Source: Bryobacterales bacterium
GTDB lineage: Bacteria; Acidobacteriota; Terriglobia; Bryobacterales; Bryobacteraceae
DNA length: 64,000 bases
Assembly (NCBI GenBank): GCA_020852175.1
Contig: JADZBH010000004.1
Location: forward strand, 157,440-221,439
Reading direction: 5' to 3'
Of the stretch, positions 8,275 through 17,267 are shown one piece after another (positions within the stretch are counted from its first letter, which is position 1; each line of letters starts with the position of its first letter). A program made the position numbers and the translations under genes. Below the pieces are notes generated by a model. That model had not been told where the DNA came from, searched no databases, and saw only the letters and a program-made list of their open reading frames with translations.

Positions 8275-10476
8275 ATGCACCCAGATGAAATCGAGGCTCT
8301 CGTTGGTGGACGTCACGGCGACGTATTCCGGGTGCTGGGCCCCCATCCCGTACCCCTCGACGGCGGCGTGGAATCGTGGGTGGTCCGCGCTTTCCTCCCG
8401 CAAGCCGCTTCGGCCGAATTGATCACCCCCGCCGGCGCGTACCCCATGGAGCGCGTCCACCCCGGCGGCATGTACGCCGCCGAATGCGCCACCGCGCCCG
8501 GCGCTTACCGGTTGCGCGTCACTCACTACGACGGCACGGTGCTCGATCAGGACGATCCCTACCGCTTTCCTCTCCTGCTCTCGGAGTTCGATCTCCACCT
8601 CTATGGCGAGGGCACCAACTACGAGTGCCACCACATGCTCGGCGCGCACCTGGTCGAGGTCGAAGGCGTGCGCGGCGTCCGCTTCGCCGTCTGGGCCCCC
8701 ACCGCGGAATGCGTGCTGGTCACCGGCGACTTCAACGGCTGGGACGAGCGCCGCCACCCCATGCGCCTCCGCACCGGCGGCATTTGGGAATTGTTTATCC
8801 CAGGGCTGGAAGAAGGCGCGGTCTACAAGTTCTTCGTCCGCTCCCACAACATGGGCTATCGCGAGATGAAGGCGGATCCCTGCGCCTTCTTCGCCGAACT
8901 GCCGCCGCGCACCGGGTCGATCGTGTCGAGTATCGACCGATATGTCTGGCGGGACGACGCCTGGATGGAGCGCCGCCAGCGTACAAACTGGCTCAAGGAG
9001 CCCATGTCCGTGTACGAGGTCCACCTCGGCTCCTGGCTTCTGAACGAACACGGCCAGATGCTGACCTACCGTGAACTGGCCGCCAAACTCGTCAGCTATG
9101 TCGCCGACATGGGCTACACGCACATCGAACTGCTGCCCATCTGCGAACATCCCTTCGGCGGCTCCTGGGGCTATCAGGTCACCGGCTACTTCGCCCCCAC
9201 CTCGCGGCACGGCTCGCCCGAGGACTTCATGTACTTCGTCGACTGCTGCCATCAGGCCGGCATCGGCGTACTGGTGGACTGGGTGCCCGCCCACTTTCCC
9301 CGCGACGCCCACGGACTCGCCTTCTTCGACGGCACGCACCTGTACGAACACGACGACATCCGCCAGCGCGAACATCCCGACTGGGGCACGCGCATATTCA
9401 ACTTCGGCCGGAACGAGGTGCGCAGCTTCCTCATTTCAAGCGCCATCTTCTGGCTGAAGAAGTACCACATCGACGGTCTGCGCGTGGATGCCGTCGCCTC
9501 CATGCTCTATCTCGACTACTCACGCAAGGAAGGCGAGTGGATTCCCAACCGCTTCGGCGGCCGTGAAAACATCGAAGCCATCGAGTTCCTGCGCATCTTC
9601 AACGAGCAGGCGCACAAGGTGCCCGGCGCCATCACCATCGCCGAGGAGTCCACCAGTTTCCCCGCCGTCTCCCACCCCGTCTACGCCGGCGGTCTCGGCT
9701 TCACCATGAAGTGGAACATGGGGTGGATGCACGACATGCTCCATTACTTCAAGCTCGATCCCGTCTATCGCAAGTTCAACCACAGCGACATCACGTTTTC
9801 CATGCTCTACGCCTTCACGGAGAACTTCGTGCTGCCCATCTCGCACGACGAAGTGGTCCATATGAAGGGTTCCTTCATCGGCAAAATGCCGGGCGACGAA
9901 TGGCAGCGCTTCGCCAACGCGCGGCTGTTCATGGCCTACATGTACACGCATCCAGGCAAGAAACTGCTGTTCATGGGCGCCGAAATCGGCCAGTACGAGG
10001 AGTGGGATGAAAAGTCGAGCCTGCGCTGGGACCTGTTGCAGTTCGACTACCACCGCAAGCTGCAATCCCTGAATCGCGAGTTGAACCGCTTCTACCGCTC
10101 GCGCCCCGCGCTCTGGCAGGTGGACTACAACTGGCAGGGCTTCGACTGGCTGGACCTGCACGATGTCGAAAACTCGACCATGAGCTTCCTCCGCTGGGAC
10201 GAAGGCCGCCAGAATTTCCTCATCGTGGTTTGCAATTTCACTCCGGTGCCGCGCGGCAACTATAAGCTCGGCGTACCCAGGCACGGCTTCTACCGCGAGG
10301 TGTTCAATTCCGATTCCGCGTTGTTCGGCGGATCGAACATGGGCAATTTCGGCGGCGTCCACAGCGGTCCGCACGGTTCGCACGGCCATCCGGCCTCCAT
10401 TACGTTTACGTTGCCCCCGCTGGCAACGCTTATTTTTGAGCTGGCGCCGCCCGAACAAGGCCACCCTCTCACATAG
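8275..10476 (+). CDS. glgB: 1,4-alpha-glucan branching enzyme
   Basis: Makes alpha-1,6 branches in glycogen; GH13 enzyme of 733 residues, the usual length for bacterial GlgB. Domains in order: N-terminal carbohydrate-binding module (about 1-110), second CBM48 ([20 protein letters not shown] onward), the TIM barrel and an all-beta C-terminal domain. The four GH13 regions are complete: [18 protein letters not shown] with nucleophile Asp405, IAEEST with the acid Glu, and [10 protein letters not shown] chose the ATG at [16 protein letters not shown] because it matches the family start; the frame is open further upstream but runs into add. The next gene starts two bases after the stop. Confidence 0.95.
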   Translation: MHPDEIEALVGGRHGDVFRVLGPHPVPLDGGVESWVVRAFLPQAASAELITPAGAYPMERVHPGGMYAAECATAPGAYRLRVTHYDGTVLDQDDPYRFPLLLSEFDLHLYGEGTNYECHHMLGAHLVEVEGVRGVRFAVWAPTAECVLVTGDFNGWDERRHPMRLRTGGIWELFIPGLEEGAVYKFFVRSHNMGYREMKADPCAFFAELPPRTGSIVSSIDRYVWRDDAWMERRQRTNWLKEPMSVYEVHLGSWLLNEHGQMLTYRELAAKLVSYVADMGYTHIELLPICEHPFGGSWGYQVTGYFAPTSRHGSPEDFMYFVDCCHQAGIGVLVDWVPAHFPRDAHGLAFFDGTHLYEHDDIRQREHPDWGTRIFNFGRNEVRSFLISSAIFWLKKYHIDGLRVDAVASMLYLDYSRKEGEWIPNRFGGRENIEAIEFLRIFNEQAHKVPGAITIAEESTSFPAVSHPVYAGGLGFTMKWNMGWMHDMLHYFKLDPVYRKFNHSDITFSMLYAFTENFVLPISHDEVVHMKGSFIGKMPGDEWQRFANARLFMAYMYTHPGKKLLFMGAEIGQYEEWDEKSSLRWDLLQFDYHRKLQSLNRELNRFYRSRPALWQVDYNWQGFDWLDLHDVENSTMSFLRWDEGRQNFLIVVCNFTPVPRGNYKLGVPRHGFYREVFNSDSALFGGSNMGNFGGVHSGPHGSHGHPASITFTLPPLATLIFELAPPEQGHPLT

Positions 10477-10478
10477 CC

Positions 10479-12065
10479 ATGGCCCCGGCGAACCGCTACG
10501 ACGCCATTGTGATCGGCGCGGGCCACAACGGTCTTGTCACGGCCGCTTATCTGGCGCGCGCCGGACGCCGCGTCTGCGTCCTTGAACGCCGCGAACTCAT
10601 TGGAGGCTGCTCGGTCACCGAGGAGATCTGGCCCGGCTACCGCGTTTCCACCGCCGCGTATCTTTCCAGCCTGCTCCAGCGGCGCATCGTCGATGATCTC
10701 AGCCTGGAACGCCACGGCTATCACGTCGACGCCAAGGAACCGCCCTTCTTTTCGCCCTTCCCCGACGGCCGCCACCTGTTCTTCTGGCAGGACGAGCGGC
10801 GTACACACGACGAACTCAGCAAATTCTCACGCCGCGACGCCGATCGTTTCCCCGCCTACGAGGCGCACCTGGAAGGCCTCGCCCGCTTCGTCGAGGGGAT
10901 GTTGCTGGAGACGCCGCCGCCCTTTCCACCCGCCGGATGGGGCGATTACATCGACTGGATTAAATTCGCCGCCCGCCGCCGCGGCCTCTCCGCCGCCGGC
11001 ATGAAAGCTCTCGTCGAGGTCTTCACGCAAAGCGCTTCGGACTTCCTCGACGCCTGGTTCGAATCGCCGCAAATCAAGGTGACGCTCGCCACCGATGGCG
11101 TCATTGGCGCCAACGGCGGCCCGCGCACGGCGGGGACGGCCTACATTCTGTTGCATCACTGCATGGGCGGCATCGGCGGACGGCGCGGCGTGTGGGGCTT
11201 CGTGCGCGGCGGCATGGGCGCGGTGCCTGAGGCCATCGCCTCGGCGGCCCGGGCGGCGGGCGCGGAGATCAGAATCAACGCCCCTGTGTCGCACATCCTC
11301 GTCGAGAACGGGCGCGCGCGCGGTGTCGCGCTCGCCAACGGCGACGAGCTTCACGCCCCCATCGTCGCCTCCAATGCCGACCCGAAGGCAACCTTCCTGC
11401 ATCTCACCGGGGAGCGCCATCTGCCCGATGACTTTCTGTCGTCCATCCGCCGCTTCCGTGTCGAAGGAACCTCCTGCAAGATCAACCTGGCCTGCAACGC
11501 ACTGCCCGAGTTCACCTGCCTGCCCGGCGCTCCCGGTCCCCAGCACCGCGCCACCATGCACATCTGCCCGGACATCGACTATGTGGAGCGCGCCTGGGAC
11601 GACGCCAAATACGGCCGGCCCTCCGCGCGTCCGCTGCTGGAGATGACCTCGCCCACCCAATACGACCCGTCGCTCGCCCCGCCCGGCAAACACATCATCG
11701 GCATCTTCCTCCAGTACGCGCCATACACCCTGCGCGATGCCTCCTGGGAAGATCTTCGCGAACCTTTCGCCGACCGTGTCATCGGCCTGATCGCCGAATA
11801 TGCGCCGAATATCCGCGACATCATCGAGCATCGCCAGGTGCTGACGCCGCTCGATCTCGAACGCCGCTTCGGAATCAGCGGCGGCAACATCTTCCACGGC
11901 GAGATGTCGCTTGACCAGATGTTCATCCTGCGTCCGGCTGCCGGCTACGCCCGTTACCGCACTCCCATTGGCGGCCTGTATCTGTGCGGTTCCGGCGCTC
12001 ATCCAGGCGGCGGCGTCATGGGCGCACCCGGCTACAACTGCGCCCGCGAGATATTGAAGGACTAA
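10479..12065 (+). CDS. FAD/NAD(P)-dependent oxidoreductase, PYROXD2/phytoene-desaturase-like
   Basis: A 528-residue flavoprotein. The N-terminus has the dinucleotide-binding fold (DAIVIGAGHNGLVTAAYLAR) with the acidic end of strand 2 (VCVLERRELIGG), as in phytoene desaturases and the PYROXD2 family. The C-terminus closes with the second FAD contact (GLYLCGSGAHPGGGVMGAPG). No carotenoid genes are near, and the PYROXD2-like branch (sequence YRVSTAAYLSS after the first fold) has no well-defined substrate. It starts two bases after the glgB stop, so the two are almost certainly cotranscribed, though no metabolic link to glycogen is evident. Confidence 0.8.
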   Translation: MAPANRYDAIVIGAGHNGLVTAAYLARAGRRVCVLERRELIGGCSVTEEIWPGYRVSTAAYLSSLLQRRIVDDLSLERHGYHVDAKEPPFFSPFPDGRHLFFWQDERRTHDELSKFSRRDADRFPAYEAHLEGLARFVEGMLLETPPPFPPAGWGDYIDWIKFAARRRGLSAAGMKALVEVFTQSASDFLDAWFESPQIKVTLATDGVIGANGGPRTAGTAYILLHHCMGGIGGRRGVWGFVRGGMGAVPEAIASAARAAGAEIRINAPVSHILVENGRARGVALANGDELHAPIVASNADPKATFLHLTGERHLPDDFLSSIRRFRVEGTSCKINLACNALPEFTCLPGAPGPQHRATMHICPDIDYVERAWDDAKYGRPSARPLLEMTSPTQYDPSLAPPGKHIIGIFLQYAPYTLRDASWEDLREPFADRVIGLIAEYAPNIRDIIEHRQVLTPLDLERRFGISGGNIFHGEMSLDQMFILRPAAGYARYRTPIGGLYLCGSGAHPGGGVMGAPGYNCAREILKD

Positions 12066-12197
12066 CAACTGCACGCTACTGCCCCTTCGTAAGCAAGACC
12101 ACACATACCTGCGATGCCATGGGCCATGCCGGGCTAAACTCGATAAAATGATAATGCATTAAGTGCCAATAACGGATTTATTTGATCCACATTTGGC

Positions 12198-12226
12198 TTG
12201 ACACCCCCCCCCCGCACGCATACTGT
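12198..12226 (+). promoter_or_regulatory. Sigma70-like promoter with a poly-C spacer
   Basis: A perfect -35 TTGACA and a 17-base spacer lead to TACTGT, a weak (3/6) -10. The ribosome-binding site AGGAGG and GTG start of the TonB-C-domain gene follow 42-54 bases later. The spacer begins with an uninterrupted run of ten C residues, so slippage would change the -35/-10 distance. Confidence 0.55.
12204..12213. repeat. Homopolymeric C10 tract
   Basis: Ten consecutive C residues on the plus strand, directly after the TTGACA hexamer. Long homopolymers of this kind are slippage-prone, and no comparable tract was noticed elsewhere in the window. Confidence 0.9.
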
Positions 12227-12279
12227 GGCCATGATGCGGATTGCGGACCGTGTCAGTTGATTCACGCAGGAGGGCCACT

Positions 12280-13128
12280 GTGTACTTATTCATCCCGATC
12301 CGATTTCTGCTGATTACCTGTAGTTTCTTCTCGCTCATTGCCAGCGCGGAGACTGTGAATTTTAAGTTCACACCCATCCGGCTCCCCACGTCCGCCGTCT
12401 TCACCGTGATCCTGCCTGAAACGGCAGCCAGTTGGCAGTTGGGGGTGACAGCACCTTCTTACACCAACGGTGTGCCCACAGCCTATGTGACGGGAAAGGA
12501 GCCATCCTGCTTCTCCTGCCCGCCGCAACAACGACTGTTCACCCGATTCCGTGCGCTGGACTGGAAGCTTACGGGCAGCACAATCGACCTCTCTCCAGCG
12601 GCCAACGCACAGGCTGAACTTCTGGTCCTGCTCACGCTTCCCACGGGCGCCGGAATCGAGGTCATGCAAGGGGGCCGGATGGTGTTGCAGGCATCCGCGA
12701 AGGACAAACCGGCTCTCTACGAAACGGGAATCCTCTCCACGAAGAGCTTCACCACCGTCCCCAGTTTCTTCATGACGGCGGCCCGGCCTGCGTTCACTCC
12801 CGGCCCCGAATCGCGGATGGGATCGAAGGGTATCCTGCTCGTCTCGCCGGCCTTCCTGAAGACGCACCTCGTCGCCATGAACCTGCCTGCATTCCCTGCC
12901 CCAACCACGACGGAGGGCGCCGGAATCCTGCTCCAGATCGACGGCGCAGGCGCCGTGACATCGACCGAGATCGCCGGCGAAGCATCTCCGTTCGCCACGG
13001 CGATGCGAGACGAAATGCTGCGCTGGCGCTTCCGTCCCATCCTGCACGAGGGGAAGGCCGTGCCGGCAAAAGCCATGCTCACCGTGCTCCTGCGCCCCTC
13101 GGGCGCGATTGATATTCCCGGCTTTTGA
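12280..13128 (+). CDS. Secreted protein with TonB C-terminal-like domain
   Basis: A 282-residue exported protein of unknown function. The GTG start is chosen because a perfect AGGAGG lies six bases upstream; a TTG 39 bases earlier is in frame but has no such site. The N-terminus is a Sec signal (FLLITCSFFSLIASAE). The last 80 residues look like the TonB C-terminal fold: ILLQIDGAGAVTSTEIAGE, then MRDEMLRWRFRPILHEGKAV and a final AMLTVLLRP strand. No proline-rich linker or N-terminal membrane anchor of a true TonB is seen. The CFSCPPQQ stretch carries a Cys pair. It stands alone behind its own promoter. Confidence 0.65.
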   Translation: MYLFIPIRFLLITCSFFSLIASAETVNFKFTPIRLPTSAVFTVILPETAASWQLGVTAPSYTNGVPTAYVTGKEPSCFSCPPQQRLFTRFRALDWKLTGSTIDLSPAANAQAELLVLLTLPTGAGIEVMQGGRMVLQASAKDKPALYETGILSTKSFTTVPSFFMTAARPAFTPGPESRMGSKGILLVSPAFLKTHLVAMNLPAFPAPTTTEGAGILLQIDGAGAVTSTEIAGEASPFATAMRDEMLRWRFRPILHEGKAVPAKAMLTVLLRPSGAIDIPGF

Positions 13129-13172
13129 CGGTTCCGCTCCCACTCCGCCCACGCCCCGCGTGACTCGGGCCG

Positions 13173-13193
13173 ATATATCGTAGTACGATATAT
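13173..13193. promoter_or_regulatory. Palindromic operator upstream of the MarR gene
   Basis: A perfect inverted repeat with 10-bp arms ATATATCGTA and TACGATATAT around one central G. It ends three bases before the TTG start of the MarR-family gene, a position suited to autoregulation. MarR dimers usually bind 16-22 bp palindromes of this kind. Confidence 0.75.
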
Positions 13194-13195
13194 TA

Positions 13196-13630
13196 TTGAA
13201 CCGCCCGAGACTCTCTCCCGTCGAATACCAGGAACTGGCGGACTTCCGCTATCAGATCCGGCGCTTTCTGCATTTCAGCGAAGGCGCCGCCCTGATCGAG
13301 GGTCTCGAACCCCGGCAGCACCAGGCGCTTCTCGCCATCAAAGCTGTGCCCGCCGGCCAGTCCTGCACCGTGCGCGATCTCGCCAGTTCCCTCTTCCTCC
13401 AGCATCAAAGCGCCGTGGGACTGGTGAACCGGATGGAAGCTCGTGAACTCGTGAAGCGCTCACCCAACCCGCACGACCGCCGCCAGGTCTTCCTTTCTCT
13501 CACTCCGCATGGCGAAGAAATCCTCCGCCGCCTCTCTCTCACGCACCGTGAAGAACTGGAACACAGCGCCCCTCAACTCGCCGCCGCTTTGCGTGCCGTC
13601 ATGCGCCACGCGCGGAAAGCCACCAGATGA
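13196..13630 (+). CDS. MarR family transcriptional regulator
   Basis: A 144-residue winged-helix DNA-binding repressor. The wHTH core is RDLASSLFLQHQSAVGLVNRM, then the wing SPNPHDRRQVFLSLT with the DRR signature, flanked by N- and C-terminal dimerisation helices. The start is TTG; no in-frame ATG lies near and no Shine-Dalgarno sequence fits, because the operator palindrome occupies the upstream bases, so translation may be leaderless. It overlaps the ClC gene by ATGA, so the regulator and transporter are cotranscribed and probably repressed together. The ligand is unknown. Confidence 0.8.
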   Translation: MNRPRLSPVEYQELADFRYQIRRFLHFSEGAALIEGLEPRQHQALLAIKAVPAGQSCTVRDLASSLFLQHQSAVGLVNRMEARELVKRSPNPHDRRQVFLSLTPHGEEILRRLSLTHREELEHSAPQLAAALRAVMRHARKATR

Positions 13631-15459
13631 AAACCGACCGTATCAGCCAGCCTCTCCATCAAATCCCAGACGCCCGCGAGCTAGGCGACTTCACCGCCAC
13701 CCCGCGCCTGATTCCCATCTCACTGCTCGCCGTCGTCATCGGCGCCGTCAGTTCGTTCGTCGCCCTCGGTCTGCTCAACCTGATTGGCCTTTTCACCAAC
13801 CTGTTCTACTTTCAGCGATGGCGCACGGATCTCGTCACGCCGGCGGCGAATCACCTCGGGCTGTGGGCCGTGCTGATCCCCGCGGGCGGCGCGTTGATTG
13901 TCGGCCTGATGGCGCGTTATGGCTCGGAGCGCATTCGCGGACACGGGATCCCCGAGGCCATTGAATCCATCCTGCTGCACGGCAGCCGCGTCCAGCCGCG
14001 CCTCGCCATCCTGAAGCCGCTCTCCTCGGCCATCTCCATCGGCTCCGGCGGGCCTTTCGGAGCCGAGGGGCCCATCATCATGACCGGCGGAGCGTTCGGG
14101 TCCATCATCGCCCAACTCTTCCGTCTGAGCAGCGTCGAACGCAAAACGCTTCTCGTGGCCGGAGCCGCCGCCGGCATGTCGGCCACCTTCGCCGCGCCGC
14201 TTTCCGCCGTGCTCCTCGCGGTGGAACTCCTTCTCTTTGAATGGAAGCCGCGCAGTATGATTCCCGTCGCCTTGGCCAGCGTCACGGCGGGGGCCACACG
14301 CCGCTACCTGCTCGGCGTCGGACCCCTGTTTCCCGTACCACCGCATCCCGTTTTCATCGGTCCCAGCGGCCTGCTTGGCTGCGTCGTCGCCGGCCTGCTT
14401 GCCGGACTTATCTCCGTCGCGCTGACGAAGGCCGTCTACACGGCGGAAGACGCCTTTGAACGCCTGCCGATTCATTGGATGTGGTGGCCCGCCATAGGCG
14501 GCCTGGTAGTCGGTCTGGGCGGCTTGATCTTTCCACAAGCGCTCGGAGTCGGCTATGAAACCATTGGCGCTCTCATCCAGGGCGACGTGCCTAAGAACAT
14601 CATCATAGGCGTTCTACTGGTGAAGTCGTTCATCTGGGCCGTATCACTCGGCTCCGGCACTTCGGGTGGCGTCCTGGCTCCGCTGCTCATGGTCGGCGGC
14701 GCGGCCGGAGGCGTCGAAGCCATGTTCCTGCCCCACGAAGGCGCCGGTTTCTGGCCGCTCATCAGCATGGGCGCGATCCTGGGCGGAACCATGCGCTCGC
14801 CGTTCACCGGAGTTGTCTTCGCCATCGAACTCACGCACGATCTCAACGCCCTGCTCCCTCTCCTGGTCGCCAACACCATCGCCTACGCCATCACCGTGCT
14901 GCTGTTGAAACGATCCATTCTCACCGAAAAACTCAGCCGCCGCGGCTTCCACTTGAGCCGCGAATACTCCATCGACCCACTGGAAATCCTCTTTGTCCGG
15001 GAGGTTATGCGCACCACCGTCGTGGCCTTTCACGAGAGCGAAACCGTGCAGGATCTCGCGCGGCGCTTCCGCCCCGATCATTCCGCCAAGGGGCAGCACC
15101 TCTACCCGGTCATTGATAACGGCCGGCGCATTGTCAGCGTCATCACGCGAAAGGATATCCATAGGATCCTCGCCAGCCCCCGCGTTCCCAATGCGGCTCT
15201 GTCCAGCCTCGGCCGCCATTCGCCCGCGGTCGCCTACTCCGACGAGCCGCTTCGCGTCGTCGTGAATCGCATGGCGGAGAGGCAACTCACCCGCATGCCC
15301 GTCGTGGACGCCAACGACGAGAAGCTGGTGGGCATGGTTTCGCTGGAAGACCTGCTGGGCGGCCGCGTCCGCGTTCTTAGTGAGGAACGAACCCGCGAAC
15401 AGGTGCTTCGCCTCTGGATGCCCAAGAGCCCAAACGCCAACTTGTCTGAAGCCGAGTAA
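13627..15459 (+). CDS. ClC family chloride channel/antiporter with C-terminal CBS pair
   Basis: A 610-residue inner-membrane protein. Residues 1-440 are the ClC core with its anion-pathway motifs: GHGIPEAIES (GSGIP equivalent, Ser replaced by His) and GSGGPFGAEGP, which keeps the gating glutamate of GREGP. From about residue 455 two CBS domains follow (VREVMRTTVVAFHESETVQD and a second ending RMPVVDANDEKLVGMVSLED), which usually bind adenosine nucleotides. Proton-coupled exchange or fluoride/chloride transport cannot be separated by eye. It is translationally coupled to the upstream MarR gene. Confidence 0.88.
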   Translation: MKTDRISQPLHQIPDARELGDFTATPRLIPISLLAVVIGAVSSFVALGLLNLIGLFTNLFYFQRWRTDLVTPAANHLGLWAVLIPAGGALIVGLMARYGSERIRGHGIPEAIESILLHGSRVQPRLAILKPLSSAISIGSGGPFGAEGPIIMTGGAFGSIIAQLFRLSSVERKTLLVAGAAAGMSATFAAPLSAVLLAVELLLFEWKPRSMIPVALASVTAGATRRYLLGVGPLFPVPPHPVFIGPSGLLGCVVAGLLAGLISVALTKAVYTAEDAFERLPIHWMWWPAIGGLVVGLGGLIFPQALGVGYETIGALIQGDVPKNIIIGVLLVKSFIWAVSLGSGTSGGVLAPLLMVGGAAGGVEAMFLPHEGAGFWPLISMGAILGGTMRSPFTGVVFAIELTHDLNALLPLLVANTIAYAITVLLLKRSILTEKLSRRGFHLSREYSIDPLEILFVREVMRTTVVAFHESETVQDLARRFRPDHSAKGQHLYPVIDNGRRIVSVITRKDIHRILASPRVPNAALSSLGRHSPAVAYSDEPLRVVVNRMAERQLTRMPVVDANDEKLVGMVSLEDLLGGRVRVLSEERTREQVLRLWMPKSPNANLSEAE

Positions 15460-15567
15460 CAAGCCGGTGTCCCTTCCCGGACCAGGGCGTGCCTGTCGGC
15501 AAACCGCGGCTGCCTTCCTCGTGTGCCGCCGCGCATGATATAAAGGGCGCCAGACAGGCCAAGACCA

Positions 15568-17253
15568 ATGCAAAAAGCCAAGTTGCTGACTGCGGTTGCC
15601 TTGCTCGCCGCCGCGGGTTGTGGCGGAAGCTCACCGTTGCGCTCATGGTACGTGGACTCCCTGGTCAAGGTGTTTCCGGACGACCAACCAGGAACGAATG
15701 AGTTACGGGACCAGACGTGGCTAGTCGCGCAAAATGGACACGTCAGCGTACAAATCGCCCTGCGCTCGGAACGGGCGATCCCTCAACTGGGCATCGAACT
15801 CACGCCGCCGGAGTACGCGGGCAGGAAACTGGAAGCCGAAGCCCGGTGGGTGAACTATGTGCCCGTGGGTTCCAACCCGCCCGGCACGCCGTATGACGAG
15901 TTGGCCCGTCCCGCCCCCGGTCTGTTCCCTGATCCGCTGATGGAGACGGGGCCGTTTGAGCTGAAGGCCTTGGTGACTCAGCCGGTTTGGATCACGGTGT
16001 ATGCTTCAGCCGGTACGCCGCCCGGACAGTACAAGGGCACGGTAACGTTGATCGCCGGGCAGCAGCGGCTGCCCCTGAACTTCACCGTCCATGTCACCAG
16101 AGCCGCGGTTCCCGCCGTCCAAACGCTCAAGGTAACCAACTGGTTCAGCTTCAGCTACGATCCCGCGACCAGCGATCTTCAGCGGCACTACAAAATCGAG
16201 CCGTACAGCAGCCAGCATTGGGAGCTGCTGAGCAACCTCGGCCGTGTGATGGCGGCTCACAAGCAGAACGTCATCCTGACGCCGGTCATGCCGTTGGCCA
16301 GGCCCGCCGTCGCGGGCGGGTCGATCCGTTACGATTTCTCACTGCTCGACAAATGGGTGGAGACCTTCCGAAGGGCGGGTGTCATCGGAACCATCGAAGG
16401 CGGGCACGTGCTCGGGCGCAGCGGCGGCTTCTTCGATCCGATGGTCGTTCCGGCTTACGTCATCGAAGGCGGCCAAGTGGTGCGCCGGAATCTCGACACG
16501 GACGATCCCCGCGCCGAACGGTTTCTGGCCTCCTTTCTCAGCGCGCTGTTCGCGCATTTGAAAGAGAAGGGCTGGGAGAAGCAGTACATCCAGCATGTAC
16601 ACGATGAACCCCACGGCCGCGAAGCCCCCATCTACAACCGGTACGCCAAAATCATCCACGAATATCTTCCCGGCGTGCCTGCCATAGACGCCGTTGGACT
16701 CGATCAGGACATCGGTTTTTTCGCCGATGTCACCGATATCTGGGCGCCCGTGCTCGGCAGCTTCGATCACCAGTTCGACAAGATCCGTGCGCATACCGCG
16801 AAGGGCAAGGAGGCATGGTTCTACACCTGCACCGCTCCTCAAGGCCGCTATCTCAACCGCTTCATCGATCTGCCGCTCGTGAAAACCCAGCTTCTGCACT
16901 GGTTCAATTTCCGCCACGGCCTCACCGGCTTCCTGCATTGGGGCGGTAGCTCGTGGGCGCCGGATCCGTTCACGAACGTCCAAACCGTGATCAACGGCAA
17001 CCGCACCCTGCTGCCGGCTGGCGACAACGCGATCATCTATCCAAACCCCGGAAAGCTCTCGGTGCTGAGTTCCATCCGCCTGGAAGCGATGCGAGAGGGC
17101 ATCGAGGACTATGAGCTGCTGGTGGCCTTGGCGAAAACGGATCAGGCAAAGGCGAAGTCTCTGGCGCAGTCGGCCATCCCCCATGTGAACGACTACGTTC
17201 GCGACGTGACGGCGTTCCGGAAGCTGCGGCAACAACTCCTGGAGGCGTTCTGA
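15568..17253 (+). CDS. DUF4091 / GH123-like lipoprotein (copy 1)
   Basis: A 561-residue exported lipoprotein. The signal peptide ends in AAAGCGG with the lipid-attachment Cys. After the shared motif VDSLVKVFPDD comes an all-beta N-terminal domain of about 170 residues, then a TIM-barrel-like region and the DUF4091 C-terminal part with GLTGFLHWGGSSW and a long MREGIEDYELLVAL helix. These are features of GH123-type glycoside hydrolases and relatives. The conserved acidic pair HVHDEPHG fits a catalytic Asp-Glu, but activity and substrate are inferred. The downstream neighbour is a clear paralogue 14 bases away. Confidence 0.8.
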   Translation: MQKAKLLTAVALLAAAGCGGSSPLRSWYVDSLVKVFPDDQPGTNELRDQTWLVAQNGHVSVQIALRSERAIPQLGIELTPPEYAGRKLEAEARWVNYVPVGSNPPGTPYDELARPAPGLFPDPLMETGPFELKALVTQPVWITVYASAGTPPGQYKGTVTLIAGQQRLPLNFTVHVTRAAVPAVQTLKVTNWFSFSYDPATSDLQRHYKIEPYSSQHWELLSNLGRVMAAHKQNVILTPVMPLARPAVAGGSIRYDFSLLDKWVETFRRAGVIGTIEGGHVLGRSGGFFDPMVVPAYVIEGGQVVRRNLDTDDPRAERFLASFLSALFAHLKEKGWEKQYIQHVHDEPHGREAPIYNRYAKIIHEYLPGVPAIDAVGLDQDIGFFADVTDIWAPVLGSFDHQFDKIRAHTAKGKEAWFYTCTAPQGRYLNRFIDLPLVKTQLLHWFNFRHGLTGFLHWGGSSWAPDPFTNVQTVINGNRTLLPAGDNAIIYPNPGKLSVLSSIRLEAMREGIEDYELLVALAKTDQAKAKSLAQSAIPHVNDYVRDVTAFRKLRQQLLEAF

Positions 17254-17267
17254 AAGGAGGGAAGGTG

